From Apodemus sylvaticus (taxonomy: Eukaryota; Chordata; Mammalia; Rodentia; Muridae): DNA of 64,000 nt. The notes under the pieces were generated by a model. That model saw nothing but the letters and a program-made list of their open reading frames with translations, was not told the origin of the DNA and did not search any database. Made by a program: the position numbers and the translations under genes. This document shows positions 22,669-34,096 of the stretch, piece by piece (the first letter of the stretch is position 1; each line of letters starts with the position of its first letter). The stretch lies in the NCBI RefSeq assembly GCF_947179515.1, contig NC_067482.1, positions 79,163,444-79,227,443 on the forward strand, written 5' to 3'.

Positions 22669-25600
22669 TACACTTGGCCTGCTTTGCCCTTACAGTTCAC
22701 TTAAAGCACAAATTAATAAAAGGTGTTTCCTTCCTAGCCCCACCCTGAAAAGAAACCTTAACAGGACTCCTGGGAGGTGCACAGGAGAGCACAGGGCCTG
22801 TTTCCACAGACGGGCCCAGCCCTGTCACTCCCCTGCTCTGAGTCCTGGGCCATCCTGATGTCCGTCTGCCATCCCTCCTGCCCCTCCCCCTCCGTGCTCC
22901 TGTGCTTCAGCTCCCCACACCCCTGCAGCTTGGGGACAATCAGACGCAGGAGTGAGTCTGTAAAGCACATGACAGTGCAGGCCCGTTCTGAACGCCTGGC
23001 GAAGTGCAGTCACTGTGGTGACCGTCTGTCATTAGAGTGGCTGTGTGGTTACTATGGGCATTTGGTTCTAACCGCCTGAAGCGGATGCTGCTCTTCAGAG
23101 GCCAGTGGAGGTGATACCTAAAAGGGTATTTCCACTAAAACCTCCAGACAGGATCTGGCAAAGGAGGGGGAGGGAGAAGGTGTGGGTTCTGAGGGACTTT
23201 CTTGGTTCCACAGTTCTTTGGCCTCCTTGAAGAGAATTACCCAGAGACCCTGAAGTTCATGCTCATTGTGAAAGGTGAGTGAGATGTGACCCCCTCCTGG
23301 GGCCTCCATACCCCTATCTGTCACCCTTAGAGTCTTGATGCCTCTTCCTGGGGCAAACCACCTGGTGTCTAGCACAGAGGAAGGGCTCAGGAAATGCTAA
23401 CATCTGGTTTCACTCCAAGAGGGGTGGCTCCAAACTCAGTGCCCCCAGAAAAGCCTCATCGCTTCCCTACGACCATCTTTCCATCCTTGGGCTGTGTGTG
23501 GCCCTAAGCTGCCCAGGCTGGCCTTGAACTCACTCCACAACACACATAGGCTTGGCACTTGCAATGTCCCTGCCTCGGCCTTCAGAGTGTATGGGATTAT
23601 AGAGCTACACTCCTATTTATTCTCTTTTTCTTTCTTTACTGTTTTTTTTGGGAGGGGGAGCATTGTTTTGTTTTTGTTTGTTGTTTGTTTATTTGTTGAG
23701 ACAGGGTCTTACTATATAGCTCTGACTGTCCTGAAACTCACTATATAGACCAGGATGGCCTCAGACTCAGAGATTCACTTCCATATACCTCCCAAGTTCT
23801 GTGTCTGAAGGCTGACCACCATGCCCAGCTCATCCTGCTTTTCTGAGCAAGTTATCTTCTCTTTGAAGGCCTCTGAGCCTATGCCTATGGTACATGTTCC
23901 TGGCCTGGTACTGTTCTGGGGCCTCACTAACCATTCAGGTTGCTGTTGCTCAGGTATGCTGTTGGTAGAAAGATGACTTGTTTGATAGTTGATTAACTCA
24001 TTGCTTGGCTGGCTGTCCAGTCAATTGGCTCTCTGGTTGTCTGAATAGCTAAGTAACTGGGGATGGGTTGTAGAGTTGACTGGGGTGGCTGACTGGCTGA
24101 CTGGCCTTTAGCTTAGCTGGTTGTCTGGCTAGCATTTCAATGGCTGGATGTATGGGTGGTTGGCTGACATGTCGGCTGGCTGACTGGTTTTTTCTGCAGC
24201 TGAATTTGCATGGTCAGCTGGTTATTTGGAGACCAGCTCTTTGTGTGAGTGGTTGGTAGGTGGGGAGAGAAATTGATTAGCTGCCTGCCTGGTGGCTGCT
24301 TAATTTTCTGTTTAGCCGACTTGTGAAGTTTGGTGAATTGGTAAATTGTTTGTTAGCAGGCTACCTAGTTTGTTGGCACTTGGCTGGCTGTTGGTAGACT
24401 AGTTAGCTTATTGGTTGTTTGGTGAGGAGTGGATGACTGGCTCATCTGTGCAGTGGGTAAGTGGTTGACGGCTGGCTGGTTAGTTGGCTATTTCTTGGGT
24501 GACTGGGTCTGAGCTGACCGGGTCCATTATGACTTCTGTATGATGGCTGTGCCCATTGTGGGAAGGTGTCCCAGTGGCTTGATCTTTCCCTGTTCATCTT
24601 CTTGCATTTTTCCAGCCACCAAACTGTTCCCTGTGGGCTACAACCTTATGAAGCCATTCCTGAGTGAGGACACGCGAAGGAAGATCGTAGTGTTGGGAAG
24701 TAGTAAGTCCTTCCCGTGCTCTGGCCCCGGGATTCACACCTAGGTTGAGAGTAAGGCTGGTCCATCCCTGGCTTCACACCTAGGCTATAGAGTAAGGCTG
24801 GCCTATCTCTGGGTTTCACACCTAGGCTGCAGAGTAAGACTGGTCCATCCCCAGCTTCACACCTAGGCTGAGAGTAAGGCTGTTCCATTCCCGACTTCAC
24901 ACCTAGGCTGAGAGTAAGGCTGGTCCATCCCTAGCTTCACACCTAGGCTATAAAGTAAGGCTGGTCCATCCCTAGCTTCACACCTAGGCTGTAGAGTAAG
25001 GCTGGTCCATCCCCTAGCTTCACACCTAGGCTGTAGAGTAAGGCTGGTCCATCCCCGGCTTCACACCTAGGCTGTAGAGTAAGACTGGTCCACCTCCAGG
25101 ATTCACACCTAGGCTGTAGAGTAAGACTGGCCCATCATCCCTTCTGGAACTCAGCACATCACCTGCAGCCACAGGCTGCTTCTTCCCCTCAGTGAGACAA
25201 GGCTCGTGGTGTAGAACCAGGACACTTCCTAAGCCCCATTCCTTGCCTTAGCCTTGGGGTGAGTGAGGCGTCAGGCCGCCCTGCCCCCTATGTTTCATCC
25301 ATTGCTTCTCCACCTCGGTTTTATGTGCCCTGGCTTTCTTTCTGCACTTGCAAACCCAGTGCTTTCAACAGCACCTCTGACTCTGAAGAATGCCACCGTA
25401 GGCTATCCTCTGACCTCTGTGCACATGCACACATGCGCATGTTTATGTGTGTGCTCATGTGCACCCACACACAAGCCATATGGACAATATAATTTGTTTT
25501 TATACAACCAAATGTACTGGGCCAGAAGGATGGCTTAGCCCCCACCAAGTTTGATGGCCTCAATGTCCCCAGAGCCTACACAGTAGAAGGAGAAAACTGA

Positions 25601-26050
25601 CACCCACAAGTTATCCTCTGGGCCCCCACATGTATTTTGTGATGTGCAACCCTCTCACACAGACAATAAATTTAATTTTAAACATAATAAATTAAAACAT
25701 ATATGTAACATAGATTTTTAGAAGGAAACACAAACAGAATAAGTCATTTTTAAAAGTATTGTCTGTGTTTCCCTATTTTCTCAATTTTTCATATTACTAT
25801 AAGTAAAAAAGTAATAAGAAAAAACATACTACTAATTACTTTTTTGTTTTGCATTTTAATATGCAGTGGCTTCAACCTCACCATGCTCCTGCCTCAGTCT
25901 CTTGAGTGCTGAGACTACTACCATTGTATGCCATTCCCTTGACACGAGTTGTTTTTAAAAGTGGCAAAAGTTGTGGGCATATTTCAGTAACCAAGGATTT
26001 TCCCAGAACACATGAAGCCCTGAGTTCCATCCATGGCACTGTAGGATAGG

Positions 26051-26093
<43 letters not shown>

Positions 26094-28649
26094 GAAGGAT
26101 AAGATGAAGAACACTAATTCTCGACCCCAGTGCTTAGAGGAAACCATCCCTTAAGCAGTGTTCAGTTCTTCTAATTGTGAAGGAGGATCTAGAAATAAGG
26201 GCTGGAGGATCTAGAAATAAGGGTTGGAGTCTTACGTTCCTCGCTTTCTCTTTCTCCAATACCTCCACCTCTGCCCATTTCCATGAGGAGTGAGAGCTTG
26301 ATGGGTGAGAAAGCAACCTGGCTGTGGGGAGGACCAAATCCTGGAGCAATATGGACCCAAGTCCTCTCTTCCTCTGGAGCCCACAAGGCTCAGTACTTTG
26401 GCCCTAGTTTTTCAGGCACTATGCTGTTTCCCGCTTCCCACTGGAGGGAAGGAATATTCCACTGCCTGGGGGTTAATTAAGGTTAACTACAGGGCTAGGA
26501 CCACACCCAGGGCAATCCCCAGCACCCAGGACCCCTAGATGCTCACATATGAATAGCAGCAATGGCATACCTCATGGTTGTGATGATGAAAGAGGCAGAG
26601 CTGATTCTCTAGACAGAGCTGCTCCACCACAAGATCTTACTGAGTAATCTCAACAAGGCCCTGAACTCTTGGACCTTTAAAGTCCCCTTGAGATATTCAA
26701 GCAACTCTTAGCTTTACTACTCATGACCTGGAGACCTTCGAGAATGTCCAAACCCATCATCAAGGGAAGGGCAAACATGTCTGCAGAGCAATCAGGTGCT
26801 AGGAATACCATTTCCTGTAGCCTAAGGTCTAGGTGACTTGGGAGTTATCCCTGGTAGCCTAGCTCCCTCAGTGTTTGGAGACACACATTCAGGGTGTCCT
26901 GGTGGGTATGGGAGGCTGTCTGGTCCCTTCCAGGTGTGATAACCATCATTGATTCTTCCTCCTCCTCCCAGACAGCTGGAAGGAAGGTTTGCTGAAACTC
27001 ATCAGCCCTGAGGAACTGCCTGCCCATTTTGGGGGGACTCTGACTGACCCAGATGGGAACCCCAAATGCTTAACCAAGGTACACAGAGCCTGGGGCCAGG
27101 AAGGGATTGGAGGAGTATAGCTGGGTTTCTTTCTTACCCACCTATCCATTTCACAGACAGCTCCAGATAGACCACTGGGTATAGAGACCGGATGTTGAAC
27201 TAGATGTGTCCAACTTACTGGGACTTGATAATGAGAAGATATGTAGAGAAAGATGAGATAGGGAGTTTTGATTTGGAATTAAGCTAAAAGAAGCTTCCAG
27301 AGGATGCACTAGCCCTTCTAGAGAACCAAGAAAGGGTTTGGGGAAGGGGAGTGGGAATCTTCCCAATAGTGATAAATGTGCCTCTGGCAAGAGAAATGAT
27401 TCCAGAATCTGTTGTAGATCAACTATGGTGGCGAGATCCCCAAGTCCATGTATGTGCGTGACCAGGTGAAGACTCAGTATGAGCACTCGGTGCAGATCAG
27501 CCGTGGCTCCTCACATCAGGTGGAGTATGAGATCCTGTTCCCAGGCTGTGTCCTCAGGTAGGAACGAACGACCGCTCCTCCCACAGCTGGGCTCTGGCCC
27601 TTCAGGAGCCCGTCACACTGAGCGACAAGCTGTCCTTTCCCAGGTGGCAGTTCTCATCTGATGGTGCAGACATCGGCTTTGGAGTTTTCCTCAAGACCAA
27701 GATGGGGGAGAGGCAGAAGGCAGGGGAGATGACGGAGGTGCTAACCAGCCAGCGCTACAATGCCCACATGGTGCCTGAGGATGGGAGTCTCACCTGCACT
27801 GAGGCTGGTGTCTGTAAGTCTACCGAGCTGTGCACTGGCTCTGGAGACAGGAAACACCTTCACATGGTTTAAAGGATTAACATGGGCAGTGGCCCCTTTC
27901 CTGAGACACATATCCAAGGACACGTAGTCCAGGTTAGACCCTTCACTCATTCTCAAGTCACACTCATGAACACTTATTGTGCGCCAACAGTCAGAGACAC
28001 AAGGACCCCGAGGAATTGAGGATGCTTGGATCACAGGACACAGGCATGGGACAATAGGGCAGGTGGCACTTTCCGCATGAAGTCATGAGAAGTAAGCCAA
28101 CCTACATGCAGCCTCAAAGCTGAATGTCATGCTACCCCAGCTCCATATCTGCCTCGATGTAGTGGCTCAAGGGCAAAGCAGTGCCCAGTCTGGGAAGGAC
28201 CATTGTTTGGGTCATCCATGGTCTGAGGATTAAATCCATCACCTCAGGCTTTGCCCAGCACCCACTTTGTCCAAGAGGGCTAGGAAGCTTCTGTTGCTCT
28301 CAATGTATGTGAGCATCCAGGTGTGACGATACCTGAATTAGCATAAGGAGCATCCATTGTTCTCGCTGTCTGCTGACAGGCTGGGTGATTGCCAAGAGGA
28401 GGTAATTTCTGTTTTCAGGCTCTGCTCAGGGCGACAGATCCCATGGGGAGGTAAAAGGCACCATGGGGAATTACAGCAGCTCGGAGAGCACAGCCAGCAG
28501 GAACTCATCTCTCCGTCTGTCTCCTAGATGTCCTCCGCTTTGACAACACCTATAGCTTCGTCCACGCCAAGAAGATCAGCTTCACGGTTGAAGTGCTTCT
28601 CCCAGACGAGGGCATGCAGAAGTACGATGAGGAGCTCACCCCTGTCTAG
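17788..28649 (+). CDS. Sec14l3: Sec14l3 (SEC14-like lipid-binding protein 3), complete, 12 coding exons
   Basis: Cytosolic lipid-binding protein (TAP2; the rat protein was described as a 45-kDa secretory protein of olfactory and airway epithelium). Exons: 17788-17841, 19086-19161, 19398-19441, 19580-19639, 20723-20911, 22140-22235, 23214-23274, 24616-24699 (or 24702), 26972-27078, 27418-27557, 27644-27813, 28528-28649. The ATG has A at -3 and opens MSGRVGDLSPKQAETLAK; the stop is TAG. Translation gives 400 residues (401 with the alternative exon 8 donor), the family length. Residues 1-78 are the CRAL-TRIO N helices. Residues 79-222 are the lipid pocket ([44 protein letters not shown]). Residues about 250-385 are the GOLD domain ([28 protein letters not shown]). 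It lies 13.4 kb downstream of Sec14l4 in the same direction. Confidence 0.97.
18299..18460 (+). repeat. Polypyrimidine (CCCT)n / (CT)n tract in Sec14l3 intron 1
   Basis: CCCT array at 18299-18352, mixed pyrimidines, then CT dinucleotides to about 18460. Nearly purine-free on the sense strand. Confidence 0.95.
18604..18836 (+). repeat. (CCATCCACC)n minisatellite in Sec14l3 intron 1
   Basis: About 230 bp of CCATCCA/CCCACCCA units, 250 bp upstream of exon 2. The long His/Pro frame here is not a gene. Confidence 0.96.
19812..19966 (+). repeat. B1 SINE in Sec14l3 intron 4
   Basis: Near-complete B1: GCCAGGCGGTGGTGGCAGAC through AGAAACCCTGTCTTGATAAA. Confidence 0.92.
20040..20130 (+). repeat. MIR fragment
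   Basis: CAACTTGCCCAAAGTCCCAC matches the MIR core. Confidence 0.55.
21432..22000 (+). repeat. GATGGATGATGGGTAGA minisatellite in Sec14l3 intron 5
   Basis: About 570 bp built from GATG, GGTAGATA and GGTAGGTG words in higher-order units, many of about 24-27 bp. It ends about 140 bp before exon 6. Long minus-strand His/Ser/Tyr frames are artefacts of it. Confidence 0.96.
22258..22674 (+). repeat. CA/ACATGCTCTCTCACAC minisatellite in Sec14l3 intron 6
   Basis: CA-rich array with at least six ACATGCTCTCTC words. It begins 22 bp past the exon 6 donor. Confidence 0.96.
23490..23608 (-). repeat. B1 SINE fragment, antisense
   Basis: CCCAGGCTGGCCTTGAACTC and CTGCCTCGGCCTTCAGAG. Confidence 0.65.
23698..23834 (-). 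repeat. B1 SINE, antisense
   Basis: GAGACAGGGTCTTACTATAT through ACCACCATGCCCAGC, close to full length. Confidence 0.85.
23990..24520 (+). repeat. Degenerate TGGCTGGT-type tandem region in Sec14l3 intron 7
   Basis: About 530 bp dominated by TGGCTG, TTGGCTG and ACTGGCTG words of variable spacing, an old decayed simple repeat with strong G/T strand bias. It ends about 95 bp before exon 8. Confidence 0.8.
24729..25135 (+). repeat. 41-bp minisatellite, ten copies, in Sec14l3 intron 8
   Basis: Ten copies of a unit of about 41 bp anchored on TTCACACCTAGG, each followed by CTGTAGAGTAAGGCTGGTCC variants. It begins about 27 bp past the exon 8 donor. Copies 7-9 are nearly identical; the outer copies are more diverged. 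Confidence 0.95.
25378..25690 (+). repeat. Two adjacent B3-type SINE fragments
   Basis: ATCCTCTGACCTCTGTGCAC at about 25404 and a second element from about 25512 with AGGATGGCTTAG and TTATCCTCTGGGCCCCCACA. Confidence 0.55.
26046..26092 (+). repeat. (TAGA)n microsatellite
   Basis: About 11 units in Sec14l3 intron 8, with B1-like sequence on the 5' side. Confidence 0.95.
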
Positions 28650-29304
28650 GTGGAGCCTCGCGTCTCAGAGACCCCAACCCTCTGTTTCTTCTCTTCTCTC
28701 CTTTCATTCCTAAAACTGATCATTAGACCGGCTTACTCTGCAACACCAGTGGTCGGAGAGAGGTTGCCCGGAGAAGATTTATCTGTTGTAATCAAAATTT
28801 AAAATTATGAAAGGTTGGAGGTAGAAAGACTGCAAAAGAGAAAGAAGCACGAGGGAAAGACAGGGGACAGGTGTCCTTGGGGCCCAAGAATAGGGAAATA
28901 ACTCTACTTGACCTCATCTCTCCTAAGACGTTTGCACTTGAGTCCCTCCCTGTGAGCTGTGAGCATCTTGAGCTGGAGACTATCAGAATCCCTTTATTTC
29001 CATTCACTATCTAGTAGATGCTTACTGCATTTCTGTAAGTTAAACAAAGAACAGAGGCAGGGAGCACAAGGGTCACAGGAATGGTAGAGATCAGACAGCA
29101 GATTTCAGCACCCTGGACAGAGCCACCCTTGGCGAAGACCCAAGCAGTGGTTTCTTTTGGGAGGCTCAGATACAAAAGCTCTATACCTCTAGCAGGAGGT
29201 GCCCGCTTCTGACTTGGCCTGATCCAAGGGTACATTATCCTCATAATCACCTCCTTCCTTTTGAACTCACAGCTCATATTTTAAGCCATTAAAAGAATTT
29301 GCCC

Positions 29305-29475
29305 CGGGGCTGGAGAGATGGCTCATAGGTTAAAAGACTGACTGGCTGCTCTTCTAGAGGTCCTAGGTTCAATTCCACATGGTGGCTCACAGCCATCTGT
29401 GATGGAATCTGATGCCTTCTGACATGTAGGTGTACACGCAGACAGAGCACATAAATAAATCTAAAAAAAATAAAT
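29305..29475 (+). repeat. B2 SINE
   Basis: GGGGCTGGAGAGATGGCTCA head, CACATGGTGGCTCACAGCC middle and AATAAATCTAAAAAAAAT tail. Confidence 0.9.
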
Positions 29476-29574
29476 TAAAAAACATTTCCTCCAAAGCAAA
29501 GAACGTCAACATCTACTCTCAATGTTGCAAAAACAAAAAAACAAAAACAAACAAAAATACAAAACAATAATAGT

Positions 29575-29800
29575 GGCTGCTGTTTGCTGAGGATTGTCAC
29601 TGTTCCAAGAGCTTTACAAGGTAGGCTCATGTCATCCTGACACCACCAACAGTACACCTTATCAGAGCCACTTTATGAATGAAGACACCGAGCTCAGAGA
29701 GGCTAAAGTAGCCATTCGATGACATAGTCTTAAGCAGCAGATCTAGGACCTGAAGGCTTTGTTGTCTATTTAGTCAGAAGGCATGGCTCTAAATTGCTCC
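29575..29800 (+). repeat. MIR SINE
   Basis: TTCCAAGAGCTTTACAAGG and GAGCTCAGAGAGGCTAAAGT follow the MIR consensus order. Confidence 0.65.
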
Positions 29801-30410
29801 ATGATGCCCCCTCATAAGATTCTGCTCTGACAAGAAGATACGGAATGTTTTGATTGCCCTGCATCTTTAAGTAGAGTTATTGGATATCCCCGTCCCGCTA
29901 AGCCCTTTTTATAGATGGAAGAGATAATCCCCCAAATTGTGCAGCCCAGCTAATGGAGACCCACAACATGTAGGGAAGTTGTTCAAGAAGCCTCACAGAG
30001 CTGGAAGGGCTTGTGCCCCTTGCTGATGATCTGTCATCTGCTCACACAGATGCAAGGATGATCACCTGATGCCCACCATGCCCCTGGGGAACTGGGACAA
30101 GGCACACAAGACCAGGGTTCCAGTTTCTTTCTCAACTTCCTGACCCTTGCTAGGTGCACAGATACTGGCTTGAGCCCCAGCCTCCGACATAACTCTTGCC
30201 AAGAGATGATTAATTAGTCCAGAGAATGAAAGGAGGGCAGAACCCAAGGGCTCTGCTGGTTCCGTGAGATGCACCGTGGGAACAGATGAAGGGCTGAGTG
30301 CAAGGCCTGATGCTGCCCAAGCTAACGCCATTCTGGTGGGGGCGGAGTCATGCACAGACCTGCGCCTGCCTTCAGGGCGCAGGCTCGTATGCCCATCTTA
30401 TATACAGGGA

Positions 30411-30795
30411 CTGCCTTAGGGTTTCCATTGCTGTGATGAAACACCATGACCAAAAGCAACTTGGAAAGAAAGGGTTTATTTCTCTCAGCTTTACATAACA
30501 GTTCATCATAAAAATCTGTAAAGGCAGGATTCGCATAAGGCAGGATCCCGGAGGCAGACGCCATGGAGGGTGCTGCTTACTGGCTTGCTCCTCATGGCTT
30601 GCTCAGCCTGTTTTCTTATAGAACCCGGGACCACCAGACCGGGGTGGCACCACCTACAATGAACTGGGGCTTCCCCAGTGATCACTAGTTAAGAAAATAC
30701 CTTACAGTCAGCTCTTATGGAGACATTTTCTGAACTGAGGCTCCTTCCTCTCTGATGACTCTAGCTTGTGTCTAACCATGACAGAAACTGAGCTT
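30411..30795 (-). mobile_element. Rodent LTR remnant (endogenous retrovirus-like), antisense
   Basis: Reads on the minus strand towards a TTTATT/AATAAA near 30475 and an end resembling murid ERVL-MaLR-type LTRs. No coding sequence accompanies it. Family name uncertain. Confidence 0.5.
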
Positions 30796-31139
30796 CCAAC
30801 ACCACGGGCCTCATTTTCTTCAGCCAGTGGGCAGTAGAACTGAACCAGAGCCAAGATGCCCTCTTCACTTTATGACCTCCAGGTTTCTGTGTGATGTTCC
30901 GAACAGGGTGAGGCTGCCTCCTCCTTTCTGAGCAGGCGGGGTGGGGGGAATAACTGGAATCCCAAAGAGGAGAAGAAAGACAGGAAAGAAAAAGCTGCCA
31001 GACTTTGAAAGACTCTTTTTGAGTGATATTGGATGGTCCTCAAAATGTATTCATTACCTGACATTAAAGTTTAACTGAACACACCATATCTTGTCAAAAC
31101 TATTTACCCATTCCTTAATAATTCCACACATGAATATCA

Positions 31140-32345
31140 CGTGTTTATGTCATAGTTACTCCTCCCCCCATTCCAGTGCCTCCCAGAATCCCCCACATAC
31201 ACATCTCCTCAACTCCATGTCTTCTTTTGTTTTCCTAACCCACTGAGTGCAATCAGAGCTGCCCGGATGCTCGATGCTCAAGGATATAGGACTCCAGCCA
31301 CTGTAGCATGGGCGACCTGCCACGGGCCACACCGTCGGAGAAGATAAACTCTTCCTCCCAGAGGCCACCGACTGCCAATATCTCTCCCGCTCGGTGACAG
31401 GCTTCACGAATCCCTTCCCTTTACACACTGGAGTGTTGAGTGATTGACATTGCCTGATTGATGGTGTGCACTGACAACCGCAGCTACTGCGAGACTGAGT
31501 GCATTGGTCCACCACACCCAGAAGACTCCCTAACCTCTGACTCTTCAAACTTTCTGTCCCTTTCTGTGCCTTGTTCAGGGAGTGACAGGGATGTGCCATC
31601 TAGGGCTGCGTACTCCACTCATTCTCTGCACTCTAGCCAGTCGTGAGTCTGTCTGGTCAGGTGTGAGTCCGTCTGGTCAGGTGTGAGTCTGTCTGGTCAG
31701 GTGTGAGTCCGTCTGGTCAGGTGTGAGTCCGTCTGGTCAGTCATGAATCTGTATTCACCACCGTGTGCAGAGGAAAGATGATCCTCTGCCTTGGGTGAGA
31801 GTTGCATCTGGGCATAAGGTTAGAAACTTAGAAGGCACTGTGATGCCACATTCCCTTAGCAAAGCAATAGCGGTTGGTTCTATGAGCTCTCCAGTCACGT
31901 GTTCTTGACCAGGTTTACAGCACCAGGTATGAGCTGCCTCCTGCTGAATAGACCTTCCTTCCAGTTAGTACGCGTTGGTCACTCCAATATCATCTATGTC
32001 ATTATTGGGCTGTGGGCATATCTTCCCATGCTGGTCATTACTGTGGCTGACACCATACAGTCTGGGTAAGATTCTTGATGGCTTTTCTGTGCCATCAGCC
32101 TGCATAGCCCCCTCCTGGCACTGGAATCTTGCCATCCGGGAGGATGCTTTCAGGTCACAAGGTTGATTTCTATGTGTCCTGTGATCAGGGTCTGTAGTGT
32201 CTTCAGGAGTGGGGTTTTACCTATTCCAGTAAGGTCTGTGTAACCAAGAGTGATGGTGATCGTCTTACTGTTTTGGGGGTCTGTGGACCCCACACCAACA
32301 CCATGACAAAAGGTATCCCACGCCCGGCACTGGAACTTTTGTTTA
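31140..32345 (-). repeat. L1 3' region, antisense, with internal tandem repeat
   Basis: CATCTCCTCAACTCCATGTC and CCTAACCCACTGAGTGCAAT fit the antisense 3' part of an old rodent L1. Frames are broken. The 20-bp array at 31641-31740 lies inside it. Confidence 0.55.
31641..31740 (+). repeat. Five tandem copies of a 20-bp unit
   Basis: Unit GTGTGAGTCCGTCTGGTCAG, exact 20-bp period, C/T alternating at the tenth base; the first copy begins TC. Confidence 0.96.
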
Positions 32346-32864
32346 ATTATCTATCACTTCTGGGAGAAGCATTCTGCGTAAGGTAATGCTGGTAAGACCT
32401 TTTAAATACACATTTTTAGGAAGTTTATAAAACAGTAATTTTCATAGAGCTTTTCTTTTCCATATTACTGTTTCCAAACATCCCTCTCCCTACATCACCT
32501 TTATCTGGTAAGTCTATAATGAAGAATGAGAGAGAGAGAAGCAAGAGGGAGGAGGGCTGAAGTTCAGAGGTCAAGAGCACTTCCTGGAGAACCTGGGCTC
32601 CTTTCCCAGCTCACAGTACTTCAGTTCCACAGGAGACAACTCCCTCTTCTGGCTTCTATCAGCACTGCACCCCCGTACTAAAAATTAAAATGAAGTATTT
32701 TTAAAATAAATAGGAAGGATAAAAATAATTAGGGAGGAAGGGTGGAAGTAAGACGGAATAAATAGGCCCCAGGAATACAGCGTGGCAAGCACCCATTTGT
32801 GCAAAGCTCATTATGAGAACCTTGGAGAAAATGGCTGAGCACCAGTGAGACACAGCTGGAGAGA

Positions 32865-32925
32865 GGCGATCCCCCCACCCCCTACCCCACCCACACCCAC
32901 CCCCTACCCCCGCACACGCCCACTG
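32865..32925 (+). repeat. C-rich CCCCACCC tract
   Basis: Short imperfect CCCAC array, possible i-motif or G4 on the opposite strand. Confidence 0.7.
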
Positions 32926-33277
32926 AGGCAGCAGAGTCAGAAGACAGAGTGTGGGCTCTCTGCACACTAGGGCCTGAGGAAGCTGTGAGCGGTAGTGTTG
33001 GTATTTCTTTGTTGGGGCTCCTCTCCCTGCAGCTGAGCAGAGGGACTCACTAGCAGAAAGCTGGGGCTGTGCCATGCAGGTGTGAGAGAAACCCGAGTGC
33101 CTGTTTCTTCTTCCTTCCCTAAGAACCCATTGCCATGGAGACAACACCAAGGGTCTACCTCTGTCTCCTAACACATCATGCAAGAGAACATGAGAGCCAC
33201 ATGAAGTGAAGGTTGGGGCAGACCTCTAGAGAGAGCGGAATCTTCATTGTAAATCTATTGAAGAATTGCTTGGAGCT

Positions 33278-33405
33278 GATTGTGGTGGCGTATACTTGTC
33301 ACCTGTCCCTTGGGAGGTGGGGACAGGAAAAATCAAGAGTTCAAAGTCATATTTGGCTCTATAGGCAGTTTTGGGCCAGCCTAGGCTACACAACTATATT
33401 CCATG
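33278..33405 (+). repeat. B1 SINE, diverged
   Basis: GATTGTGGTGGCGTATACTT start, with GGGCCAGCCTAGGCTACAC near the end. Confidence 0.6.
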
Positions 33406-33684
33406 CAACATTCAGAGTGCATTTCTAAGAGATCCACCAGAAGCAGGCAGGGCTTGGGCTCCTTATTTTGTTTGGTAAACCAGTGTATCCAACGCCCGGT
33501 TCCTGAGGTGACTTCTAAAGAGCCCCGGGGAGGAAAGCAGAGTGACAAGAAGAAACTTCCCAGCAGAGCCTGGGGCATGCCTGTAGCTCCTCACCACATC
33601 TTTTCCCGCACTGCCAAGCAAGAAGTCGGTGACGCGACCCTCAGTGTCTCGGGTCATCCTGTGCTCATGGATGGGACTAGACCT

Positions 33685-33790
33685 GGGAACCAAGACTCAG
33701 GGAGGTTAGGTGACTTGTCCAAAGTCCCACGGATTATGGAGTTGGTCCCTCTGACTGCTCCAGGCTTCAGCTCTTTCCTTCCCCAGCTTG
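33685..33790 (+). repeat. MIR fragment
   Basis: GGTTAGGTGACTTGTCCAAA core. Confidence 0.6.
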
Positions 33791-33874
33791 AGACTCCTGG
33801 GGACATTTTGAATCCTTCAGAACCATTGTTTTAACAGCCTGACAGTCAGAGGGAGAGCACATATCTCTGTAGAA

Positions 33875-34096
33875 CAGTGGCTCTCAGCCTTCCCAATGCT
33901 GTAACCCTTTACCACAGTTCCTCATGTTGAGGTGACCCCCCAACCATAAAATCATTTTCATTGGTACTTCATGACTGTAATTTTGAAACTGTTTTGAATT
34001 GTAATATGTGTATTTTCCCATGGTCTTGGGTGATCACTGTTAAAGAGTCATTTGACCCCCAAAGGAGTCGTGGCTTCACATATTGAGAACCGGCTT
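33875..34096 (-). mobile_element. URR1-type non-autonomous hAT DNA transposon
   Basis: Terminal inverted repeats CAGTGGCTCTCAGCC and, at the other end, TTGAGAACCGGCTT. It is flanked by an 8-bp target duplication with one mismatch, CTGTAGAA (33867-33874) and CTCTAGAA (34097-34104). The interior matches the rodent URR1 family as I remember it. Confidence 0.75.

Noticed and set aside
21996..22858. Long His/Thr plus-strand ORFs
   Set aside because: CA-array translation that merely begins in or near the real exon 6 of Sec14l3.
24729..25135. Evenly spaced repeats resembling a CRISPR array
   Set aside because: The whole unit of about 41 bp is repeated including the would-be spacers, in an intron of a mammalian gene; it is a minisatellite.
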